From Nocardioides sp. ChNu-153 (lineage in GTDB: Bacteria; Actinomycetota; Actinomycetes; Propionibacteriales; Nocardioidaceae), in NCBI RefSeq assembly GCF_030466625.1, contig NZ_JADEVT010000002.1:401344-465343 (forward strand): a stretch of 64,000 nucleotides of DNA, written 5' to 3'. The translations under genes and the position numbers were made by a program. The notes below the pieces were generated by a model. It worked only from the letters and a program-made list of their open reading frames with translations. It did not search any database and had not been told where the DNA came from. The stretch's first letter is position 1, and each line of letters begins with the position of its first letter. Below are positions 56,805 to 64,000 of the stretch, piece by piece.

Positions 56805-57855
56805 CGACGTGGCCGTCGACGGGCCGGTGCACGCCGCCGCGGTGCGCGAGCGCGCCGCCGCGGTGGCCGAGCTCCTCGTGGTCCGCGCGCCGGACACCGC
56901 CCTGGTGCTGGCCCTGCCCCCCGCCGGTGGTCCTCCCGCCGCGGGGGAGCGTCGTACGACGGAGCTCGCCGCCGCCCTGCGCGACGCGCTGCCGGGGGTC
57001 GAGGTGGCCGGGAGCACTGGGAGCACCGGGCCCACCGCAGTCCGCCGGCACGACGCCGTCGTCGTCGACGCGGTCGGGGCCGGGGACGCGGCCCGCGGGC
57101 TGGTCGCGCTCCTGGCGCGGCTGCGGTCCGAGGCGCTCGCGCCGGACGGTACCCTCGTGCTCTGCGTCTCCGCGGCCACCGGTCCCGGGGTGCGGGCCGG
57201 GCTGCTGCGGCGCACGGCGACGTACACCGAGACGTCCGTGGTCGACGACCACGGTGCACGGAGCTGCACGTCCCCCCAGGTGGGGCGTGTGCTGGAACGA
57301 AGCGGGCTCGTGCGGGTGGACGAGCGGCGGGTCCACCGACCCGACCGCGCGCCGGCCCTGTCCGCGACCGACGAGGAGAGGATCCGAGGCGAGATGCCTG
57401 AGCTGTCCGACGACGAGACGACCGGGGAGTCGGTGACGTCCGCGGCACCCGCGCAGACGTCGGGACCCCGCGACGAGACCGAGTGGCAGCAGCTGTTCGA
57501 CTCCCGCGAGCTGCTGCGCAGCCGGGTCGACCAGCTCGAGCGCGAGGTCTCCACCCTGCGCGAGCTGCTCGCCGCCGAGCGGGCGCACTTCGGGTCCGAG
57601 CTGCGCCTGGGCGCCTCCGAGGTGGCCGACATGCGCGCCGAGATCGAGCGCACGCACGAGAGCCGCGTCGCGATCCAGAAGCAGCTCGACAAGTGGCAGC
57701 GCGAGTACGAGCGCCTCGTCAGCGTCGACGGCAAGCCGCTGGCGGCGAAGGTCGCCTACCGGCGCGCCCGCCGGCGGGCCGCCGAGGTCGTGCGCTCCGA
57801 CCCGCGGCTGGAGCGCGCTGCCCGTCGCGTGCTCGACCGCGTGCGGTCCCGCTGA
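56791..57855 (+). CDS. Unrecognised protein with coiled-coil C-terminal half
   Basis: The first ~190 residues (HAAAVRERAAAVAELLVVRA, LVLALPPAGG, HDAVVVDAVGAGDAARGLVALLAR) look like a degenerate Rossmann/methyltransferase-like fold without a clear cofactor motif. Residues about 225-310 form a heptad-rich coiled coil (LEREVSTLRELLAAERAHF). The C-terminus is strongly basic. The TTG at 56791 has GAGGAG four bases upstream; a GTG at 56809 is possible. Location between two glycosyltransferases, with overlaps on both sides, suggests a scaffold or chain-length role, which is inference. Confidence 0.7.
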   Translation: MPGADDVAVDGPVHAAAVRERAAAVAELLVVRAPDTALVLALPPAGGPPAAGERRTTELAAALRDALPGVEVAGSTGSTGPTAVRRHDAVVVDAVGAGDAARGLVALLARLRSEALAPDGTLVLCVSAATGPGVRAGLLRRTATYTETSVVDDHGARSCTSPQVGRVLERSGLVRVDERRVHRPDRAPALSATDEERIRGEMPELSDDETTGESVTSAAPAQTSGPRDETEWQQLFDSRELLRSRVDQLEREVSTLRELLAAERAHFGSELRLGASEVADMRAEIERTHESRVAIQKQLDKWQREYERLVSVDGKPLAAKVAYRRARRRAAEVVRSDPRLERAARRVLDRVRSR

Positions 57856-59918
57856 TGTCGCTGGAGCGGCGCGCGGCGTACGACGCGCTCTGCGCGGGCG
57901 AGTACGCCCGGGGTGAGGGCACGTCGTTCGCGTTCTGCGTCTACACCGACGACCTCGACGAGGGCCGCGGCGACATCTACGTCGCCGCCGGGATGGCGCT
58001 CGAGCTCGCCCGCCTCGGCCACGGCGTGCGCCTCGTGCCGCGCTGGGCGTGGGCGGAGATCGACGACGTGGACGTCGTCGTCGCGATGCTCCCCGACCTC
58101 GACCCCTCGCTGCTGCGACCGGGCGTGCGCAAGGTCGCCTGGGTGCGCAACGAGGTCGAGCGCTGGTGCCGCATGGGCTCGCTCAGCGGCTACCACCAGG
58201 TCTTCGCCTCCTCCGCGCTCGCCGTGGCGCGCCTGCAGCGCGAGACCGACCGGGTGTGGCCCGAGCCGCTGCCCATCGCGGCCGACGACGAGCTGTTCGT
58301 GCTGCCCCCCGCGGGCGTGCGCAGCACCACCGCGGTCACGACCGCCAACTACTGGGGCTCCCTGCGCGACGTGCACAAGGTGCTCGTGCGGCTGCCCGTC
58401 GACGCCGACGTCGTCATGTACGGCGCGGCCCGCAACGCCCCGCCGAAGCTGCGGCGCTGGCACCGCGGTGCGCGCTCCTACTTCGACCTGCCCGAGGTCT
58501 ACGGCCAGAGCTCGTTCGTCATCGACGACGTCAACCGCTCCAACGTCGGCTTCGGCGCGCTCAACAGCCGGCTCTACGAGAGCGCGGCGTGCGGCGCCCT
58601 GCCGCTGCTGAACACGCGCCTCGGTCTGGCCGACCAGGGCTTCGGCCACCTCCCGACGTACCGGGACGCGGGGGAGCTCTCGCGGATCCTGCGGCGCCTG
58701 CGCGAGGACCCGGCCGAGACCGCCCGCCTCGCCGACCTGACGCGCGCCACGGTGCTCGAGCGCCACACGTGGAAGGTGCGGGCCGGCGAGTTCCTCACGG
58801 CGCTCGCCGCGGGGGAGGAGCACGACGCCCCGCCGGCGCCGCGCCCGGTGCACTACTTCCCGGACTACTGGACGAACCCCTACCAGCCGATGCTGTTCTC
58901 GGCGCTGCCGTCGGTCGGCTCCTACGCGGTGCCCGTGCCGGACGCGACCGAGCACCTGCGCACGCGGGCGCAGGCGCCGGGCCACCCCGGGGTGCTGAAC
59001 ATCCAGTGGCCCGACCCGATCCTGCAGCCCAGCCGCGGCCCGTTCTCGGCGCGCCTCGCGCTGGACGAGTTCGCCGCCGCCCTCGCCGCGTTCAAGCAGC
59101 GCGGCGGGCACCTGGTGTGGACGGTGCACAACGTGCTGCCGCACGAGGCGAAGTTCCAGTGGGCGGAGGTCGAGCTCGGCCAGCTCCTGGCCGACGAGGC
59201 GGACGTCGTCCACCTGCTGTCGGCGGAGACCATCGAGCAGGCGGCGCCGTACTACCGGATCGACCCGGCCAAGGCCGTCGTCATCGAGCACTCCAGCTAC
59301 GACGGGCGCTACCCGACGTGGATCTCGCGGGAGGGGGCGCGCGAGCGTCTCGGCCTCGAGCCCCACGAGAAGGCCATCATCGCCCTCGGCGGCGTGCGCC
59401 CCTACAAGGGCCTCGACAAGCTGGTGGCGGTGTTCGACGAGCTGCACCGCGACGACCCGTCGCTGCGCCTGCTCATCGCGGGGCGTCCCGGCAAGCTGGC
59501 CCGTTCGGCGAAGTTCGAGTCGGACTGCCTGGCGGACCCGCGAATCATCGCGTTCTTCGACTTCGTGCCGGACGACCAGCTGCAGGTGTGGATGAAGGCG
59601 GCGGACCTCGCGGTCCTCAACTACCGCAACATCCTCAACTCGGGCTCGTTCCTGCTCTCGCAGACCTTCGGCCTGCCCGTCGTGGCGCCGCGGGCCGGGG
59701 CGCTGCGGGCGTTCGACGACCAGCCGCAGGTGCGCCTGTTCGACACGGGCGACGACGCGGGTCTGCGCCGTGCCATCGCGGTGGCGCTGGACGAGCTCGT
59801 CGTGGACCCCGAGGGCGCTGCCCGGGCCCGTACGGCGGCGCACGCGCTCGCCGCGGAGCGCTCGCCGCAGCGGATGGCCCGGGAGTTCGCCGACGTCGTC
59901 GCCGGCCTCGATGGCTGA
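57855..59918 (+). CDS. Two-domain glycosyltransferase (CgeB-like plus GT4)
   Basis: The 687-residue protein joins two transferase units. The first (about 1-320) resembles CgeB/YkvP-type GT-B C-domains, with NSRLYESAACGALPLLN at about 236. The second (about 330-687) is GT4-like: HYFPDYWTNPYQPM, HNVLPHEAKFQWAE, GGVRPYKGLDKL (about 512) and NSGSFLLSQTFGLPVV. It probably adds two sugars of a surface glycan. The ATG overlaps the preceding stop (TGATG). The stop overlaps purK by eight bases. Confidence 0.85.
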   Translation: MSLERRAAYDALCAGEYARGEGTSFAFCVYTDDLDEGRGDIYVAAGMALELARLGHGVRLVPRWAWAEIDDVDVVVAMLPDLDPSLLRPGVRKVAWVRNEVERWCRMGSLSGYHQVFASSALAVARLQRETDRVWPEPLPIAADDELFVLPPAGVRSTTAVTTANYWGSLRDVHKVLVRLPVDADVVMYGAARNAPPKLRRWHRGARSYFDLPEVYGQSSFVIDDVNRSNVGFGALNSRLYESAACGALPLLNTRLGLADQGFGHLPTYRDAGELSRILRRLREDPAETARLADLTRATVLERHTWKVRAGEFLTALAAGEEHDAPPAPRPVHYFPDYWTNPYQPMLFSALPSVGSYAVPVPDATEHLRTRAQAPGHPGVLNIQWPDPILQPSRGPFSARLALDEFAAALAAFKQRGGHLVWTVHNVLPHEAKFQWAEVELGQLLADEADVVHLLSAETIEQAAPYYRIDPAKAVVIEHSSYDGRYPTWISREGARERLGLEPHEKAIIALGGVRPYKGLDKLVAVFDELHRDDPSLRLLIAGRPGKLARSAKFESDCLADPRIIAFFDFVPDDQLQVWMKAADLAVLNYRNILNSGSFLLSQTFGLPVVAPRAGALRAFDDQPQVRLFDTGDDAGLRRAIAVALDELVVDPEGAARARTAAHALAAERSPQRMAREFADVVAGLDG

Positions 59919-61068
59919 GCGCGCCCCCCGGCTGGCCGTCGTCGGCGGCGGCCAGCTCGCCCGCATGATGGCCGAGCCGGCCGCGACCCTCGGCGTGCCG
60001 CTGCGCCTCCTCGCCGAGCGGCCGGACGTCTCGGCCGCGCAGGTCGTGCCCGACCACCTGGTCGGCGACCACCGCGACCTGGCGGACCTCGAGGCCGTGA
60101 CGGCCGGCTGCGTCGCGGTCACGTTCGACCACGAGCACGTCCCGACCGAGCACCTGCGGGCCCTCGAGGCCGCCGGGGTCGCGGTGCGTCCCGGACCCGA
60201 CGCGCTCGTCCACGCCCAGGACAAGGCGGTCATGCGCCGCCGGCTCGCCGAGCTCGGCGTGCCCTGCCCCCGCAACGCGGTGGTCGCCACCCCGGCCGAC
60301 GTGGAGGCGTTCGGGTTCCCGTGCGTCCTCAAGACGACGCGGGGCGGCTACGACGGCAAGGGCGTCTGGGTGGTGCGCGCCCCGGCGGACGCCGACCCGG
60401 CCTTCGCCGCAGCCGCCGCCGGCGGCGTCGAGGTGCTGGCCGAGGAGCTCGTCGACTTCGCCCGGGAGCTGTCGGCCATCGTGGCCCGCTCGCCCAGCGG
60501 GCAGGCCGCGGCGTACCCCGTCGTGGAGACGGTGCAGCGCGACGGCATCTGCCACGAGGTGACGGCCCCCGCGCCGGACCTGCCGGAGCACCGCGCGACG
60601 CAGGCGCAGGAGATCGCGCTGCGCGTCGCCGGCGAGCTCGGCGTCGTCGGCATCCTGGCGGTCGAGCTGTTCGAGACGGCCGACGGCCGCCTGCTCGTCA
60701 ACGAGCTGGCGATGCGCCCCCACAACACGGGCCACTGGACGCAGGACGGGGCGGTGACCTCGCAGTTCGAGAACCACCTGCGGGCCGTGCTCGACCTGCC
60801 GCTCGGCTCGCCGGCGCCCCGCGCCCGCTGGTCGGTGATGGTCAACGTGCTGGGCTCGGCGAGCGAGACGGGGCGGCTGTACGACGGCTACCCCCACGCG
60901 ATGGCGCGCGACCCGCACCTGCGGGTGCACCTCTACGGCAAGGACCTGCGCCCGGGGCGCAAGGTCGGCCACGTCAACACGTACGGCGACGACCTCGAGG
61001 ACTGCCGGGAGCGGGCCCGCCACGCGGCGGCCTGGTTCGCGGGCGACCTCGGCGACGAGAGCGAGTGA
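59911..61068 (+). CDS. purK: N5-carboxyaminoimidazole ribonucleotide synthase
   Basis: PurK is an ATP-grasp enzyme that carboxylates aminoimidazole ribonucleotide using bicarbonate. The 385-residue protein has [40 protein letters not shown]-grasp glutamates in [11 protein letters not shown], and [14 protein letters not shown]. The ATG at 59911 overlaps the glycosyltransferase end by eight bases. It is coupled to purE one base after its stop. Confidence 0.96.
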   Translation: MAERAPRLAVVGGGQLARMMAEPAATLGVPLRLLAERPDVSAAQVVPDHLVGDHRDLADLEAVTAGCVAVTFDHEHVPTEHLRALEAAGVAVRPGPDALVHAQDKAVMRRRLAELGVPCPRNAVVATPADVEAFGFPCVLKTTRGGYDGKGVWVVRAPADADPAFAAAAAGGVEVLAEELVDFARELSAIVARSPSGQAAAYPVVETVQRDGICHEVTAPAPDLPEHRATQAQEIALRVAGELGVVGILAVELFETADGRLLVNELAMRPHNTGHWTQDGAVTSQFENHLRAVLDLPLGSPAPRARWSVMVNVLGSASETGRLYDGYPHAMARDPHLRVHLYGKDLRPGRKVGHVNTYGDDLEDCRERARHAAAWFAGDLGDESE

Positions 61069-61069
61069 G

Positions 61070-61621
61070 ATGAGCGCGACCACCCCTGTGACGACCACCC
61101 CGGCGGGCCCCGCCCGCGTCGGCATCGTCATGGGCTCGGACTCGGACTGGCCCGTGATGGAGGCGGCCGCGACCGCGCTGGCGGAGTTCGACGTCGCCTT
61201 CGAGGCCGACGTCGTCTCGGCGCACCGGATGCCCGACGAGATGCTGGCCTACGGCCGTGACGCCGCCGACCGCGGCCTGTCGGTCCTGGTCGCCGGCGCC
61301 GGGGGAGCGGCCCACCTGCCCGGGATGCTCGCCGCGGTGACCCCGCTGCCCGTCATCGGCGTGCCCGTGCCGCTGCGCCACCTCGACGGGATGGACTCGC
61401 TGCTCTCCATCGTGCAGATGCCCGCCGGCGTGCCGGTGGCCACCGTGTCGATCGGCAACGCCCGCAACGCGGGCCTGCTGGCCGTGCGGATCCTGGCGGC
61501 GACCGACCCGGCCCTGCGCGAGCGCATGGTGCGCTTCCAGGAGTCGCTGCGCGACGCGGCCCACGCGAAGGGCGAGGTCGTGCGCACCGCCGTGGCGGGG
61601 CGCACCCGCGCCGGCTTCTAG
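61070..61621 (+). CDS. purE: N5-carboxyaminoimidazole ribonucleotide mutase
   Basis: PurE rearranges the PurK product to carboxyaminoimidazole ribonucleotide in purine synthesis. The 183-residue protein has [39 protein letters not shown] and [15 protein letters not shown], all class I PurE motifs. The ATG is one base after the purK stop. The gene converges on the CoA-binding gene with only four bases between. Confidence 0.96.
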   Translation: MSATTPVTTTPAGPARVGIVMGSDSDWPVMEAAATALAEFDVAFEADVVSAHRMPDEMLAYGRDAADRGLSVLVAGAGGAAHLPGMLAAVTPLPVIGVPVPLRHLDGMDSLLSIVQMPAGVPVATVSIGNARNAGLLAVRILAATDPALRERMVRFQESLRDAAHAKGEVVRTAVAGRTRAGF

Positions 61622-61625
61622 CGGC

Positions 61626-62051
61626 TCACGCGCCGCGGCGGCGCCACTCGATCGCGGGGCACGTGTCCATGACGGCCGCCAGGCCGGCGGCGCGGGCCCG
61701 CTCGAAGGCCGCCTCGTCGACGACGCCGAGCTGCAGCCACACGGCCTTCGCGCCCACGGCGATCGCCTCGTCCACGACCCCGCCGGCCGCTTCGGAGCGG
61801 CGGAAAACGTCGACGACGTCGATCGGGAACGGCACGTCGGCGAGCGAGGCGTAGCCCTGCTCGCCGTGCACGACGGGCGCGGCCGGGTGCACGGGCACGA
61901 TCCGCTTGCCGCGCTGCTGCAGCAGCTCCGCGATGCGGTACGCCGTGCGGCTCGGGTCGTCGGAGAGCCCGACGACGGCCCAGGTCTCGAGCTCGTCGAG
62001 CATGAGGGAGACCGCTGCGGGGTCCTGCCAGTCGGCGCCCACGCCGCTCAC
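61626..62051 (-). CDS. YccU-type CoA-binding domain protein
   Basis: The 141-residue Rossmann-fold protein has WAVVGLSDDPSRTAYRIA and RIVPVHPAAPVVHGEQGYASLADVP. VDVFRRSEAA and VWLQLGVVDEAA follow; these are typical of the CoA_binding_2 family. A conserved cysteine lies in DTCPAIEWRR. Function is unknown. GTG at 62051 overlaps the enoyl-CoA hydratase stop, so the two are coupled. Confidence 0.88.
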   Translation of the reverse strand: MSGVGADWQDPAAVSLMLDELETWAVVGLSDDPSRTAYRIAELLQQRGKRIVPVHPAAPVVHGEQGYASLADVPFPIDVVDVFRRSEAAGGVVDEAIAVGAKAVWLQLGVVDEAAFERARAAGLAAVMDTCPAIEWRRRGA

Positions 62052-62935
62052 CGCTCGCCGAAGACGTCGGGCACGCGGGAGGCCGGGGCCGAGAAGTCGG
62101 GGTCGCGCTTCTCGAGGAAGGCGGCGACGCCCTCCTTGCCGTCGGCCTGCGACGCGTAGAACATCGCGAGCGAGTCCGCGCGGTGGGCGTCGAGCGGGTG
62201 GGGGGCGCCCACGTTGCGGTAGACGAGCTGCCGGGCCAGGGCGACGGCGTACGGCGAGCGGTTGCGCGTGAAGCGCCGCGCCAGCTCCTGCGCCGCGGGC
62301 AGCAGGTCCTCGGGCTCGTGCACGGAGCGGACGAGGCCGCCCTCGAGCAGCTCGTCGGGGCCGAGGATGTCGGCGGAGTAGATCCACTCGAGCGCCCGGG
62401 AGATGCCCACGAGGCGGGGCAGGAACCACGACGAGCAGGCCTCGGGCACGATGCCGATCTTGCCGAAGACGAAGCCGACGCGCGCCCTGGTCGACACGAG
62501 CCGCACGTCCATGGGCAGCGTCATGGTGGCCCCGATGCCGACCGCCGCGCCGTTGATGGCGCCGATGACGGGCTTGGTGCAGTCGTAGATCGCCAGGGTG
62601 ACCCGGCCGCCGGTGTCCCGCACGCCCGCCTGGATCTCGGGGGCGTCGAGGCGGTCGCGCATGTCCTCGGGGGTGGGGCTCAGGCTCTCGTCGAGACCGA
62701 AGACGTTGCCCTCGCGGGTGAGGTCCATGCCGGCGCAGAACGCCCGCCCGGCCCCGGTCACGACGACCGCGGCGACCTCGTCGTGGTCGTTGACGCGGCG
62801 GAACGCCTCCTCGAGCTCCTCGGCCATCGTGACGGTGAACGAGTTGAGCGCGTCGGGGCGGTCCAGCGTCAGGGTGAGGACGCCGTCCTCGACCTGCCAG
62901 TCGAGGGTGGAGTACGAGGGGACCGAGGTCGTCAT
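62048..62935 (-). CDS. Enoyl-CoA hydratase/isomerase family protein
   Basis: The 295-residue crotonase-fold protein has TLDRPDALNSFTVTM, the oxyanion-hole segment GAGRAFCAGMDL, and KPVIGAINGAAVGIGATMTLPMD split by normal insertions. The catalytic-glutamate region is GIVPEACSSWFLPRLVG, where Glu is preserved as in isomerases/hydratases. The exact acyl-CoA substrate is unknown. ATG overlaps the LCP stop as ATGA. Confidence 0.92.
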   Translation of the reverse strand: MTTSVPSYSTLDWQVEDGVLTLTLDRPDALNSFTVTMAEELEEAFRRVNDHDEVAAVVVTGAGRAFCAGMDLTREGNVFGLDESLSPTPEDMRDRLDAPEIQAGVRDTGGRVTLAIYDCTKPVIGAINGAAVGIGATMTLPMDVRLVSTRARVGFVFGKIGIVPEACSSWFLPRLVGISRALEWIYSADILGPDELLEGGLVRSVHEPEDLLPAAQELARRFTRNRSPYAVALARQLVYRNVGAPHPLDAHRADSLAMFYASQADGKEGVAAFLEKRDPDFSAPASRVPDVFGER

Positions 62936-64000
62936 GGGCGGAGTCCGTTCTGGGTGCAGATGTCGTCGGTGATCTGGTCGGGTTCGTCGGAGGCGATGGC
63001 GGCGAACAGCAGGTCGGCGCGCTCGGTGTCCCACGACTCGGCGGAGCTGCTCGTCAGGGGCACCGTGCAGTTGTCGGCGCCGCCGCCGATGGCCCGCAGG
63101 GCGAGGGCCATGCGGCCGGCCTCGACGACGTTGGTCTGCTCGTCGACGGCGACGAACGAGGTCGCGGCGACGTTGAGCGCGACGTACCGCCAGGGGAGCA
63201 CCACGTTCCACGGCGAGGCCGCCTTCGAGCCGACGGCGGCGACGACCTCGCGCTGGTTCTGCACGCGGTCGAGGTCGGAGGCGGTGAAGGGGCACTCGGG
63301 CGGGCCGTTCTTGGAGCAGCGCGACCGGGAGTAGCCGAGCGCGGTCACCCCGTCGACCTCCTGGCAGCCGGCCTCGAGGTCGATGTGGGCGGCGTCGTCC
63401 TTGATCGGGTCGTCCGGGCAGACCTCTATGCCGCCCACCGCGTCCACGACGCCGGCGACGCCCCCCATGCCGATCTCGGCGTAGTGGTCGATGCGGACGC
63501 CGGTGTTGCGCTCGACGGTCTCGACCAGCAGCCGGGCGCCGTCGTCGCCCCCGCCACCGCGGGAGTAGACCGCGTTGATCTTCGAGGTGCTGCCGTCGGG
63601 CAGCTCGACGTTGCTGTCGCGCGGGAAGGACACGACGACCGGCGAGCCGCTGCCGGTGTGCAGCAGCATGATCGTGTCGGTGCGGTCGCCCTCGTTGCTG
63701 CCCGTGCCGAGGCGGCGCCGCTCCTCGTCGCTGAGGCCGGCGCGGGAGTCGCTGCCGACGACGAGGTACGTCGTGCCCGGCTGGTCGCCGGGACGCTCGC
63801 CGCTCGGCATCGCGTCGACGCGGCCGACCTGGGTCCAGGCCCAGATGGGCGTCGCGACGAGGAAGACCAGCCACAGCGCGAGGAGCGCCAGCAGCACGCG
63901 ACCGACGCGCGGGCGCCGACGACGGGTGCGCGCCGGGGCCTGCGGGGCCGGGCCCGGCGGGGGGCCGGGGGGATGGCGGTCCGCGGGGCCCCGCGGGGGC
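62932..64000 (-). CDS. LytR-CpsA-Psr (LCP) family protein, N-terminus off the window
   Basis: LCP proteins transfer undecaprenyl-linked glycopolymers onto peptidoglycan. The visible part starts in a Pro/Arg-rich cytoplasmic region that stays open to base 64000, so the start codon is outside. It continues with a membrane helix (LLALLALWLVFLVATPIW) and the LCP domain. The domain has RTDTIMLLH, VSFPRDSNVELP, IDHYAEIGMGGVAGVVDAVGG and RVQNQREVV. It would use glycans made by enzymes like those encoded nearby. Confidence 0.92.
   Translation of the reverse strand, partial: PPRGPADRHPPGPPPGPAPQAPARTRRRRPRVGRVLLALLALWLVFLVATPIWAWTQVGRVDAMPSGERPGDQPGTTYLVVGSDSRAGLSDEERRRLGTGSNEGDRTDTIMLLHTGSGSPVVVSFPRDSNVELPDGSTSKINAVYSRGGGGDDGARLLVETVERNTGVRIDHYAEIGMGGVAGVVDAVGGIEVCPDDPIKDDAAHIDLEAGCQEVDGVTALGYSRSRCSKNGPPECPFTASDLDRVQNQREVVAAVGSKAASPWNVVLPWRYVALNVAATSFVAVDEQTNVVEAGRMALALRAIGGGADNCTVPLTSSSAESWDTERADLLFAAIASDEPDQITDDICTQNGLRP

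Overview
The window is from a high-GC Gram-positive actinobacterium. Evidence: the dcw cluster order with SepF, YggT and DivIVA/Wag31 after FtsZ, a single bifunctional-type HisA (PriA), an AccD/AccE acyl-CoA carboxylase pair, a mycothiol-dependent-isomerase-fold protein, mostly GTG and ATG starts, and TANNNT-type -10 boxes. The DAP-type MurE (DNPR motif) and the class of extragenic palindromes suggest Nocardioidaceae (Nocardioides-like). That family assignment is inference.

Layout. 1-3915 (minus): a MoxR ATPase, a DUF58 protein and a transglutaminase that runs off the left edge. 4024-23753 (plus): the division and cell-wall cluster mraZ, rsmH, ftsL, ftsI, murE, murF, mraY, murD, ftsW, murG, murC, ftsQ, ftsZ, pgeF, yggS, sepF, yggT, divIVA, largely joined by 4-base stop/start overlaps and closed by a strong hairpin. 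An elaborate structured RNA at 4849-4949 precedes rsmH. 23772-31818 (plus): a DksA/TraR zinc-finger protein, lspA, an RluD-type pseudouridine synthase, dnaE1, a small membrane protein and a DUF3352 protein. 31802-33045 (minus): a YbaK-type deacylase and a LON-domain protein. 33118-38504 (plus): the histidine operon hisD-C-B-H-A-F. 38505-40879: a DUF222/HNH endonuclease gene bracketed by two arrays of the same palindrome in opposite orientation. 40880-44409 (minus): a mycothiol-isomerase-fold protein, a P1-family peptidase and a DUF885 metalloprotein. 44454-49456: a membrane-anchored GH6 glycosidase, a response regulator with a very long linker, a lipoprotein and a processive GT2 synthase. 49555-55285: AccE/AccD, a glycosyltransferase, BirA, a PH-domain membrane protein and a class III adenylyl cyclase. 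55390-64000: an orphan winged-helix regulator, a surface-glycan gene group, purK/purE, a CoA-binding protein, an enoyl-CoA hydratase and an LCP protein cut by the right edge.

The window is dominated by envelope growth and division: lipid II synthesis (MurC-G, MraY), septal polymerisation (FtsW, FtsI), the divisome (FtsZ, FtsQ, FtsL, SepF), polar growth (DivIVA) and glycan synthesis or attachment (glycosyltransferases, LCP). A striking feature read directly from the sequence is that about a dozen genes have a TANNNT box 6-8 bases before the start codon, as expected for leaderless mRNAs. The observations most worth following are the palindrome-bracketed HNH gene, the RNA before rsmH, the leaderless promoters and the GH6/GT2 locus.
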